A program made the translations under genes and the position numbers. From Undaria pinnatifida (lineage: Eukaryota; Sar; Phaeophyceae; Laminariales; Alariaceae): a DNA stretch of 64,000 bases. This document shows, piece by piece, positions 34,401-39,500 of this stretch. The DNA lies in contig JABAKD010000010.1 of NCBI GenBank assembly GCA_012845835.1, positions 18,301,204-18,365,203 of the forward strand, written 5' to 3'. The notes under the pieces are model-generated. The model worked only from the letters and a program-made list of their open reading frames with translations, ran no database searches and was not told where the DNA came from. Position 1 is the first letter of the stretch. Each line of letters opens with the position of its first letter.

Positions 34401-35668
34401 TATATACTCTCCGCCGGAAGGGTCAAAATAAAGCTTAAGCTCACCACACTTCCACGCATTTTCATACACGTCGTGTGTCGATTTAACTCAATTGCCGTCG
34501 CAATCCAGCGCTAGTTGGCGTGTCCTTCGAATCCCACTATAGCGATAGCGTGAATACTTGTCCACACAGGTCCACAGCAGTATAAAAAAGAGAAACTCCA
34601 ACGACCTGGAACTACATTATCAAACTTCAGCGACACCGTCGCGGTGCTTACAGGTCACCAAAACTGCTGCAGCTTTGCCACACTACTGCTGTAGTGAGAG
34701 CACCTATGAGCACCCCATCGCAGGGTGGGGCGTTTTATGATTTTTGATTAGCTGCGACGCCGGAGTTATGGCAGAACTGCGGAATATAGTGCACAAATAT
34801 TAGCAGTGGTACCGGTAGTATTTCGGCATACAGTACATAGTTTGGCCCCACTTTTTGTTTTTTCGTGGGCAGAGCAACACAGGTGTACCGTCTTCATGCA
34901 AAACACTGCTATTTTACCGTGAGGTCCTATCGGCCACCCTCGCGCTTCTCCAAGGTCGTTTCTTCACAGTTATCGGGCACTATCGCTACTATCGCGCTGT
35001 CAAGGTCTTGGATTCGCTTCATTGAGCGGGCGGCGTCAGCCGCAGAACCTTGAATATATACGAGTATCACTAATCACCTCTGCACGTACCTGTCGCACAG
35101 CTTCTTACTGTTGCGGCTATGATATGCAGGATGCCCGCCCCTGCCCCAGAGGCCCGGACTGCTGCGTGTGATCGATGCAACCAGTCGCAGTCGGCAGTTT
35201 TTCTCGACATTCTCATGCTTTGCAGTCCCGAAGGGTCATGATATGCGCTTGTACAACCTACGACTTGCTATTTCCTCGCTTGTCAGTGATTTCATTCAAC
35301 ATCACCTTTGCAAATGGAGGCTCGTCGGAGACCAGCTCTCCGGGTTGGAGGTCTCTCTTGGCCACAACGCATCTTCCCGCCACAGCATCTTGCTTGATAA
35401 GGAACGTGTCAGCCTTCCTATAATAGGTCCTGCAAGCACCCGCAGCAGCCTGCGGCGAACCAATACCACCTCCACCTCCACCCCCTCCTTTCTTCTTCTT
35501 CTTCTTTTTCTTTTTGCTCGCTGCAGAAGAAGTGCCAGGTTTTGACTCTTGGCCGTTTGACTCAGGCTTTTGGTCTTGAGGAGCAGAGACAGCAGTAGTC
35601 AATGGGGCTGGTGCATCGTCTTGAGGAGGAGGAGGAGGAGGAGGAGAAGGAGAGGGAGTGGTTGCCAT
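866..35668 (-). CDS. SMYD-like SET/MYND lysine methyltransferase, 11 exons, 3' end not found
   Basis: The product is predicted to transfer methyl groups from S-adenosylmethionine to protein lysines. Exons (minus): 35306-35668, 18050-18142, 16386-16631, 15024-15112, 13986-14194, 13231-13372, 9001-9084, 7244-7534, 6397-6485, 2412-2559, 866-1021. All junctions are GT-AG and all phases match, giving 636 residues without a stop. The order is: low-complexity P/K/G-rich N terminus (1-75), SET-N (AGR at 97-99, GEL at 110-112), MYND remnant (Cys132, 135, 155, 159), SET core NHAC-RPN at 321-327, GSEL and catalytic-type Tyr355, post-SET Cys377/379/382, a CPDC and a CPAC pair (397-400, 483-486), then a helical TPR-like C terminus. 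Known from the family: SMYD order is SET-N, MYND, SET-C, post-SET, TPR-like. The substrate cannot be inferred. The last exon may lie left of the window. Introns total over 32 kb. Confidence 0.87.
1180..1520. repeat. Dispersed repeat shared with 51700-51870
   Basis: Two blocks match the later copy in the same order: the gtaaccacgaccctaacc block near 1205 and the gaggagttggtgtg...gtcgaagctgg block near 1450. It lies in the intron between exons 11 and 10. No terminal repeats are visible. The rest of 1022-2411 holds nothing else I can name. Confidence 0.5.
2412..2559 (-). CDS. SMYD-like gene, exon 10 (C-terminal helices)
   Basis: Acceptor TTCTTGACCAG, donor GTTAG|GTAGGT. It encodes LHPSNAMVMRTLVPLANCC and NFEEDYAASV, fitting the C-terminal SMYD bundle, where an HP-start helix precedes a run of Leu-rich helices. 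Confidence 0.83.
2560..6396. other. Intron 9 of the SMYD-like gene
   Basis: A 3.8-kb intron. Apart from the 24-bp repeat at 4062-4210 and an imperfect 70-bp duplication near 6080-6210, I see no conserved coding motif on either strand. Short frames here are not supported. Confidence 0.5.
4062..4210. repeat. Minisatellite, about 24-bp unit
   Basis: About six imperfect units of gctactgtggtgctactgtc with caa endings, in the intron between exons 10 and 9. Confidence 0.8.
6397..6485 (-). CDS. SMYD-like gene, exon 9 (TPR-like helix)
   Basis: Eighty-nine bp between TTTTTCGCCCAG and GCAG|GTCAGC. Phase 2 in, phase 1 out, matching exons 8 and 10. It encodes ALHQGKDLPRAKKSLEKWLD, an amphipathic helix typical of the SMYD C-terminal TPR-like bundle. 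Confidence 0.78.
7244..7534 (-). CDS. SMYD-like gene, exon 8 (Gly/Ser-rich insert, CPAC)
   Basis: Acceptor ACCAACCTTTTCAG, phase 2; donor TTGCG|GTGAGA, phase 2. Residues 410-505 contain PSPEDVIAAQLAEL, a low-complexity Gly/Ser/Ala insert, then CPACRRQYP. The CPAC pair probably pairs with the CPDC of exon 7 as a C-terminal zinc site. The insert makes this region longer than in animal SMYDs. Confidence 0.82.
7789..7889 (+). repeat. SINE-like family A, 5'-truncated copy
   Basis: Matches the 3' half of the family (aaatacgtggaagtg, gtgagctt, ccccatccgccggaggat) and ends in an A-rich tail. The tRNA-like half is missing, as expected for a 5'-truncated retrotransposed copy. Confidence 0.7.
8136..8194. 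repeat. Decamer repeat (cgcatgtcgcatat type)
   Basis: Six tandem units of about 10 bp, alternating catgtcgcat and catatcgcat. Confidence 0.8.
8641..8727. mobile_element. Small TTAA-flanked MITE (piggyBac-like ends)
   Basis: An 87-bp unit begins ttaacgcctttacagc and ends ggctctaaaggggttaa, so both ends are TTAA followed by related inverted termini. A second copy lies at 23446-23534. TTAA target duplication is characteristic of piggyBac elements; the assignment is inference because no transposase is present. Confidence 0.5.
9001..9084 (-). CDS. SMYD-like gene, exon 7 (post-SET third cysteine)
   Basis: Follows a strong acceptor (CTTCTCTTCCAACTTCCTGCAG). The split codon gives Arg381, and the next residue is Cys382, completing CACSRC. 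A CCPDC motif follows. The donor is TCGAC|GTGAGT, phase 2. The exact completion of a known zinc motif across a 4.1-kb intron supports the call. Confidence 0.85.
9900..10235. repeat. Minisatellite, about 85-bp unit
   Basis: Four units sharing gtaaccgtcacttccttc, ttttccccttgtactccc, aaacgggttgatttgacatca. It lies in intron 6 of the SMYD-like gene. Confidence 0.85.
10335..11975. repeat. Tandem repeat, about 765-bp unit, two full copies and a partial third
   Basis: The block ctgtctgtcgccatggtctcg...ggacacaaccagcagaaca recurs near 10350, 11115 and 11880. A second marker, cttcctcgatacctggtacat, recurs at about 10650 and 11415. Copies are about 90% alike by eye. Long frames across it (one of 345 codons) arise from the repeat and are not coding. 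Confidence 0.85.
11985..12745. repeat. Tandem repeat, about 214-bp unit, roughly 3.5 copies
   Basis: The marker gagttgcccctcgggacaacgtcgaggtcc recurs near 12190, 12403 and 12620. It directly follows the 765-bp array, so nearly 2.4 kb of intron 6 is tandem DNA. A (TA)n tract follows at 13016-13037. Confidence 0.85.
13231..13372 (-). CDS. SMYD-like gene, exon 6 (SET C-terminus and post-SET)
   Basis: Starts in phase 1 (GT GGC AAG) and ends in phase 2 (TCC AG|GTGAGG). It encodes VRTLEGVPAGSEL then CYID, matching the conserved G-E-E-L and catalytic Tyr strand, then the CxC part of the post-SET zinc site, which is completed by the first Cys of exon 7. Confidence 0.92.
13986..14194 (-). CDS. SMYD-like gene, exon 5 (SET core, NHxCxPN)
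   Basis: The acceptor ATAATTGCAG follows a pyrimidine-rich tract; the donor is TACG|GTGAG. The exon encodes helix EAAEDLTQIV, the N-x-N-x-x-G region, and the NHACRPNC signature (residues 321-328) that forms the SET cofactor pseudoknot. This is the strongest single piece of evidence for the gene. Confidence 0.92.
15024..15112 (-). CDS. SMYD-like gene, exon 4 (helical linker)
   Basis: Starts in phase 0 after a T-rich tract and GATTTCAG and ends in phase 2 at GCATG|GTGCAC, which is what exons 3 and 5 require. It encodes about 30 residues including VSELLWKERQHTSAAW, in the position of the helical segment between MYND and SET-C in SMYD proteins. There is no diagnostic motif, so this is the least certain exon of the set. 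Confidence 0.6.
16386..16631 (-). CDS. SMYD-like gene, exon 3 (MYND YCSxxC and helix)
   Basis: Begins in phase 0 after TGTACACAG and encodes VYCSRAC, the YCSxxC motif that shares zinc site 1 with the previous exon. A Leu-rich helix follows, then a charged linker. The donor GAG|GTAAGA is close to consensus. An alternative earlier donor exists at AAA|GTAGAC in the same phase. The His/Cys pair that normally completes a MYND finger is missing. Confidence 0.8.
16761..16839 (+). repeat. SINE-like family A, internally shortened copy
   Basis: Holds the 3' half (ggaaatacgtggaagtgtgg, gtgagctt, tttttcccaatccgccg) and an A tail. An agctggcgcg fragment just upstream may be a remnant of the tRNA-like half. 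Confidence 0.65.
17258..17470. mobile_element. hAT-like MITE, copy 1
   Basis: Begins cagggcttttcacgggtcgg and ends with the rough inverse, cccatgaaaattcctg. The interior is degenerate GGGTCG/CGACCC repeats. The 8-bp flanks gttacgac and gttgtaac agree at 6 of 8 positions. CAGGG-type ends with 8-bp target duplication fit hAT elements; no transposase is encoded. Confidence 0.55.
17634..17857. mobile_element. hAT-like MITE, copy 2
   Basis: Begins cagggcttttcatgcgtc and carries a run of five gggtc units near 17737. The right end is eroded (cccgtgaatagctct). It sits in the same minisatellite as copy 1. Confidence 0.5.
18050..18142 (-). CDS. SMYD-like gene, exon 2 (first MYND cysteine pair)
   Basis: Thirty-one codons between a CATCAG acceptor and a GCG|GTAGGT donor, phase 0 at both ends. 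It encodes HCSNCC, the first CxxC pair of a MYND finger. The second CxxC pair expected about ten residues later is absent. It lies 17 kb from exon 1 and is recognised because both phases and the domain order fit. Confidence 0.78.
18294..18455 (+). mobile_element. SINE-like family A, full-length copy with target duplication
   Basis: About 140 bp plus a 23-A tail, flanked by the 14-bp direct repeat aataccagcacaaa (18280-18293 and 18456-18469). The first half, read on the opposite strand, has a box-A-like tagctcagttg and a box-B-like cttcgagtccc. The A tail is on the other strand, so the tRNA-like part is antisense to the retrotransposed RNA. It lies 0.15 kb upstream of exon 2, inside intron 1. 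Confidence 0.8.
19383..19488. repeat. (GTT)n microsatellite
   Basis: About 35 GTT units with some GGT interruptions. Confidence 0.95.
19697..20009 (+). mobile_element. SINE-like family B with tRNA-derived head
   Basis: The head has a box-A-like ggtggcgtatcaggttaacc and a box-B-like gagttcgagccccgcc in the correct order and sense. A body ending cacggcttgtccagaag follows, then a 19-A run. A second copy of the tail part lies near 61310-61355. A clean target duplication was not found. Confidence 0.6.
20375..20447. repeat. Dispersed repeat, inverse copy at 48265-48335
   Basis: The stretch ggttggtgcatccctggcctctca...cttg is found in reverse complement at the later site. The family is not identified. 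Confidence 0.55.
21424..21647. repeat. Near-perfect 97-bp inverted repeat (hairpin)
   Basis: Arms 21424-21520 and 21551-21647 are about 93% complementary around a 30-bp loop that can itself pair (gggaaac...gtttccc). The arms begin atacgaacac and run through actccgccgtatgctgttcc and gcctggaccaatttcca. It lies in intron 1 of the SMYD-like gene. It could be a foldback MITE or a small-RNA precursor. Confidence 0.85.
21655..21723 (+). repeat. A-tailed repeat family C
   Basis: gagccaagctgagctcagctgggacct, then gcttcgtgcaac and 12 A. It abuts the hairpin. A second copy is at 48163-48227. Confidence 0.6.
21726..23120. other. Intronic stretch without recognised content
   Basis: Part of intron 1 of the SMYD-like gene. 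Two related segments (near 22170-22310 and 22440-22640) share ctcacgtcgttcaatgc-type sequence. No coding motif was found on either strand. Confidence 0.4.
23131..23164 (+). repeat. Interstitial TTAGGG telomere-type repeat
   Basis: Reads gttagggttagggttagggtagagttagggtt: five units, two imperfect. It is far from any sequence end and inside an intron, so it is an internal site rather than a chromosome end. Confidence 0.8.
23446..23534. mobile_element. Small TTAA-flanked MITE, second copy
   Basis: 89 bp, ttaacgccttcactac to ggctcttaaggggttaa, about 80% like the copy at 8641 along its length. Confidence 0.5.
24029..24445. repeat. Direct duplication of about 190 bp
   Basis: 24029-24212 and 24260-24445 share aaatcgtgcaggttcgcttcc, cactgctgtgcaggtgtt and cctgcttattt in order, with scattered changes. 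Both copies have long open frames but with changed reading, so coding is not supported. CAG-rich sequence follows to 24840. Confidence 0.75.
25055..25330 (+). repeat. Minisatellite, about 30-bp unit (MKGPPAG-encoding)
   Basis: Units of aacaaaaccatgaaaggcctgccagcagg, the last three nearly identical. The plus frame encodes a KGxPAGNKT repeat for about 95 residues. I do not call a gene: there is no other domain, and the frame is a product of a unit length divisible by three. Confidence 0.6.
25342..26690. other. Intronic stretch without recognised content
   Basis: Short frames only. A G run at 26117-26128 and A runs occur. Nothing supports a gene. Confidence 0.4.
26697..26717 (+). mobile_element. 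Possible PIF/Harbinger-type terminus
   Basis: tta then agggccgttcttatcggaga, matching in reverse the terminus next to the Harbinger-like pseudogene at 34306-34327. GGGCC-start ends beside TTA/TAA fit PIF/Harbinger elements. No partner end was found. Confidence 0.45.
26880..27170 (+). other. GC-rich open stretch of unknown nature
   Basis: Open in several frames, ending near an ATGCCAG|GTAGGT donor-like site. It lies after a Harbinger-type end and could belong to a decayed element or be an exon. No motif supports either strand. Confidence 0.2.
27987..28380 (+). CDS. Candidate exon A of an unrecognised plus-strand gene
   Basis: After a good acceptor (CTCTACTGTTTCAG) a plus frame stays open for about 130 codons with balanced composition, including VLTLCAAMKGKSYSVDENI and ASDVLAVMRKEDVAEDASS. 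It then runs into the poly-C arrays. I do not recognise the protein. It may be a gene in the opposite strand of the SMYD intron or part of the surrounding foldback element. Confidence 0.3.
28390..31300. mobile_element. Opposed tandem arrays: possible Foldback-type element
   Basis: About five plus-oriented units (28390-29110) and about nine minus-oriented units (30030-31300), each about 145 bp, surround a 0.9-kb centre. A unit has cagtctggtcaagcagtgga, a gtgagagtaccacggtgcagctgg block, gagtccagggtattggttgtcga and a run of 8-20 C. Long inverted termini made of tandem subrepeats are typical of Foldback/Galileo transposons. No transposase was recognised. Confidence 0.6.
29144..29328 (+). CDS. Candidate exon B of an unrecognised plus-strand gene
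   Basis: After TTTACGTGCAG a frame of about 60 codons reads VDRAYWVFDIGKREYSISW, then VVPSNH and FPRERMHFSLGHVW, ending in a stop. Composition looks protein-like. It lies in the centre between the opposed arrays. The link to exon A is not proven because the donor of exon A is unclear. Confidence 0.28.
31570..34060 (-). pseudogene. PIF/Harbinger-type DDE transposase, decayed
   Basis: Three blocks in order on the minus strand. 34060-33706 is the N-terminal helical part (MTWPEFREDLRRRKAFRRT, MSEASFVKL). 32744-32540 is a helix-turn-helix-like block (GSYLDIAPRFGISPSTVFTI). 32319-31570 is the DDE_Tnp_4 core (ATDDLLIEMKAPP, SYFSGSKTGFGFNVHA, GAANDWSAW, VKIEQSFGILVSTW). The three catalytic acids are still encoded. 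Two in-frame stops, TAG at 31972-31974 and TAA at 31816-31818, break the core, so it is not functional. Exon phases also no longer agree. No second Myb/SANT ORF is nearby. It is inserted in intron 1 of the SMYD-like gene. Confidence 0.85.
33020..33695. repeat. Tandem duplication, about 325-bp unit, in the transposase intron
   Basis: Two copies share atcacgtactcg, gcagcacgagttgcc, gtaccgggcatacaa, gaaatgctccaagcgag and cttacaacgcatctgggctg. It lies between transposase blocks 1 and 2, next to the block-1 donor. Confidence 0.85.
34240..34327. mobile_element. Harbinger-type terminus and ggaaaattag repeat
   Basis: Six copies of an 11-bp aaaattaggaa unit end in ctctccgataagaacggccctaa, the inverse of the terminus at 26697. 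It is plausibly the 5' end of the transposon that carries the pseudogene. The matching 3' end was not found. Confidence 0.5.
34391..34540 (-). mobile_element. SINE-like family A, diverged copy
   Basis: Reverse orientation; keeps ctcaccacacttcc, cgtcgtgtgtcgatttaactca and ccttcgaatccca. The A tail is lost. Confidence 0.65.
35306..35668 (-). CDS. SMYD-like gene, exon 1 (start codon, SET-N half)
   Basis: Exon of 121 codons from the ATG at 35668. It encodes a Pro-rich start, a run of nine Lys followed by a run of Gly, then the SET N-terminal strand pattern ending in EPPFAK. The donor is CAAAG|GTGAT in phase 0. The Lys and Gly runs are simple repeats on the DNA level and probably form a disordered tail. 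The following intron of 17,163 bp is the longest in the window. Confidence 0.87.
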
Positions 35669-36132
35669 CAGATTATGCCCACCTCGAGATAAAGCACTGC
35701 AAAATTGACGTGCTCAAGTTCACCAGCATAGAACCCCCACTCTGGGCACTTGGGCGCACGATGCACGCAGCGATATCAGCTAATAAGCAAGCTTTATCGC
35801 TGGCAGGTTCTCTGATCCGATGCACTTTATGTCGGGGGGCGCTACGAGCTACCAGGTACGAGATACAAGTACGAGGGGGCAAGACTACGTAGACAAGAGG
35901 CAATTTGGTCGGTGATGCAAAAAAATGCGGCGGAACCAATCCGGGCTTTGGCCAATGAAATGACGTCATGAACCACACAAAAATGTTGAACAGGTCGTCT
36001 CCTGTCTCCTGTCGAGTCAGAGCTCATGATTCAGCCGGGCACACCCCATAGCGTTTCTCGTGGGAGTAGTGCCCGGGTTGTCGCCGACTTCTACCCTACG
36101 CATAACCCGACAGAGAGGGCTAGGACGCAGCC
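35669..36132. promoter_or_regulatory. Divergent promoter region between the SMYD-like and monooxygenase genes
   Basis: The two start codons face away from each other across 464 bp. CCAAT occurs at 35936-35940 and 35952-35956, and the palindrome TGACGTCA, a bZIP/CREB-type site, at 35961-35968, close to the middle. A shared promoter is inferred; no TATA box is evident. Confidence 0.5.
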
Positions 36133-36582
36133 ATGAGACCGCCGACGATATGTCGTGTTCTAGCGTTTCTATCTCTGTTTGCGGGTCACGGGCAAGCTTT
36201 CGTCAGGACCTCATTTTTGGCAACCACTCCTTCCAGTTCAAGCGATCATGTGTCACGTCATGTTTGCATGAATCCCTTGGAGCAGACGATGGCCTTCCCA
36301 ACAGCAGTGTCAGCACAAGCGAACACGATTAGACCACCACCACGCCCACGTTTCTGTGTAGCACAGCAGGGCCATAGCAAGAGGGATTGCATGCATCCGC
36401 AGCTTGCTGCTTCGCAAGACGGAGAAGAGGCGGGCGAGGAGGAAGTGCTTGATATGGCAATTGTGGGCGCTGGCCCGGCTGGGTTGGCCCTTGCTATCGG
36501 CTTGCTTGAAAAGGGTCTTCGCGTGAAGGTGTTCGAAGCAGCTCCGGAGATCAAGGAGCGAGGGGCTGCTGTGTTTATGCAG
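36133..36582 (+). CDS. Monooxygenase exon 1 (targeting sequence, GxGxxG)
   Basis: 150 codons from the ATG. Signal peptide, Ala-Phe junction, then VLDMAIVGAGPAGLALAIG and ERGAAVFMQ. The frame of the family continues only if CAG|GCGAGT is used as a GC donor, joining FMQ to SIGLAELENI. Confidence 0.87.
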
Positions 36583-39500
36583 GCGAGTTGCCTGATGCTT
36601 AGCTTGTTCAGGGTCAATTTTTGTTTTTTCTTACAAGTATGTGCTTGTATCTTTGTGATCTTGTCTCTCCGTGACCGTTGTCTCTTGCCTCTCACTTGTC
36701 GTGGCCTCTGCTGAACGAGTAGCTTTTTCCTTCTTGAGATGCAGGGTTGTCGGTGTTGGGAGGTGTTCTCCTCATGGTTTCCGGTGTCTTTTTTTTTATC
36801 TCTCATTTCGCGCGCTGCGTAGACACAAGAGGCTGACATTATCAATACTCTGTTAAAGGGTATAGGGCAGGCAGTGACAAGGGGGGTGTCCTGCCTGGAC
36901 CATCACCGTCGCTTAAATTATCGCCCATCTACCGTATATGACAGTGTGTGTTAGTGTTAGTGTTAGTGTATAACACCCCCCCTAGGATAAAATGCTGAGC
37001 CGGTTTCCTCCTTAACCAGCGCGGCACGAATAACAACGGTGACGGCTTTGGGAGGGAGGATGTCGTCCAGATCTTTCGATAGACGTGTCGCTCGGCGTTT
37101 AGACTCTACGGGTCGTCGAGAAATCGGCATACGAAACTTGTCCGAGGGGGTATGCTATACACCGTCACATACGGTATGATGGTCTTGATATGACTGTGAC
37201 ATCAATGGGACCCGAAGGGTGCGCCAGCTAGCGTTGGGCTGCGAAAGCAACTGAGTTAAATCGACACACGACGCGTATGAAAATACGTAGAAGTGTGGTG
37301 AGCTACGAAAAGCTTTATTTTTCCCCATCCGCCGGAGGATGAAAAAAAAAAAAAAAAAAAAAAGACTGTGACATCTACTATCACCTGGTTTCATTTCAAG
37401 GATGACATAATTTCCCGCCGAATCTATAGACTATCCATCTACGGAGAGCACTCCATAACACCATGCCTTATCCGCCCCCGCTACCATTAGTCCGCAGTCA
37501 GTTTGACTGGCTAAGCTGGAAAACAGGCAATCTGACCTTGCAGGGGAGGCAGTGGCAATATAATTCGTAGAAAAATCGTAAACCCGGAGCATCGCACGTT
37601 GGCATTTGTTTGGTTATCTTTTGAAGCCTCGCGCCTGAAACACTTCCGCTAACGCTGGTTCGCAATCAATTGGACTGGCTGAGCTGGAAAAGATACAACC
37701 AAGCCTTGCGGAAGAGGCAGTGAGGCAGTGGCGGTATCGTTCGTACTTTATCATAACCCCGGACCATGTACGTTGACCTCTGTTAGATCTACTTTGAAGC
37801 CTCGCGCCTTATCCACCTCCGCTATCGTTGGTTCGCAGCCAATGAGATTGGCCTAGCTGGAAGAACATACAGCCGGGGTTTGCAGAAGAGGCAGTAGCGG
37901 TATAGTTCGTAGTCGATTCGTAAAAACCCGGACCATGCACGCTAACATGTGTTTGACTCCTGATGAATGCCTCTCCCGTTCACCCCATTCCACGTACGCA
38001 CCGCTTCGCAGTCGATTGGGCTGGCCGAGCTCGAAAACATAAAACCGGGCCTAGCAGAGGAGGCTGTATCGGTGGGCCGTGTAGTGGATCTGATCCACCT
38101 CACGCGGCCGTCTGGTGAAACCATTGGGAAGGTGGATATGACAGCCCTCAATGACCTCGTGGGTTTCCCTTTCTTGGGCATCACGCGTCACGCCCTGCAG
38201 CGCGTGCTTCTAGGCCATCTTCCTGACGGCGGCGTTCAGCTTCGGTCCCGTCTGGAAGGGTTAGAGACGCACGAGGCGTCAGGTATCTCGGAGCTGCGGT
38301 TTGAGGGGCGGCCTGGTGTGGTACGCGCCAGGGCGGTGGTGGGGGCAGACGGGAGAAGGTGCGAGGTCGCGATTTACTTGACCCGTTTAGTGCATATGCT
38401 TTTGCTCAACCTGTTTAATATATATGCTTGTATATATTGCAAAAAAATATCCCGTACTAGATCTAAGTAGTTTGTTATATCCTACCTGGTCCAAGGACTC
38501 TGTCCTCACAAACATTGGTGCAATGCTTCCACGGTCAAGTTTGCTGCAAAAAAAATGCACCATAACACACGTACAAAGCATACCATTACGCGTGTTAACC
38601 GTCTGGTGTGCAGTGGCAATCTAAGGTCTCGGGCCCATCCGCAGCTGTCTCTTCTGTTCTTACTCTCCTCGCTGCCTTTTGCTCCGCGCACGCACGTCCC
38701 GGCACTATGGTTGACGCTCACTAAGTGTAGGAGACGAGGAGGACCTACCCTAAACATTGGTTAACTGGTCGTATTGTGCCCTTCATTTCTGTATCGGGTC
38801 AGACTCGAGTCCCTGTCTTTTGGGCCGCACACGCACGTCCTATCCTGCCTTTAACCAGATCCGTTGTGCGCAAGAAGGTGTTGGCGTCGGATGAGGCTAA
38901 CTGCGACTGGGCCCTCACTTGGTGGGCGTTGGCAGATGTGCCAGAACCGATCACGCCAAAGGGCGAGTTTCGTATGTCCTATTCGAAAAAGCAAGCCATT
39001 TACTACGGCGAGGTGGGTGGGTGGTTGGGTGGATGGATGGGTGTGTTTGTGCTGCCTTCACGAAACGAGAAACATGAAGTAAGAATATTGGCCCCGATGC
39101 TCGAGGTTTTACTTCGGAAACAGCGCACTCTACGCAACAATCAGCATTACGGCCTCCGAGTTTGTTGTTTTTCTGTAAATTTCAACATGAGGGTTCGTAT
39201 TTTGAAAGTATTTTCCTTTTTATGTTTCTCAGAGCTCGGTTGTGTACTGCAATGTGGAGTTGATGTGTTGGCGGGATAGCGGGTATGGACATATTGCTGG
39301 AGTATGGTTGTTCCATATTAGTTGAATATGGTTGTTTTCCATGTTGGTTTATTATGAATACTCCGTGTTTGATGATACGCCTGTCGCTCAGGTGGAGGAC
39401 GGGGTGACGATGTGGAGTTTTACGTGTTGGCGGGACGGCGAGATAGAACGAAATCCGGAGCTGCGCGCCGCGCGGGCACTGAAGGAATTGGAGGGATGGC

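Noticed and set aside
35602-35892. 96-codon plus-strand frame opposite SMYD exon 1
   Set aside because: The poly-Glu start is the complement of the Pro-rich SMYD start, and the rest is promoter DNA.
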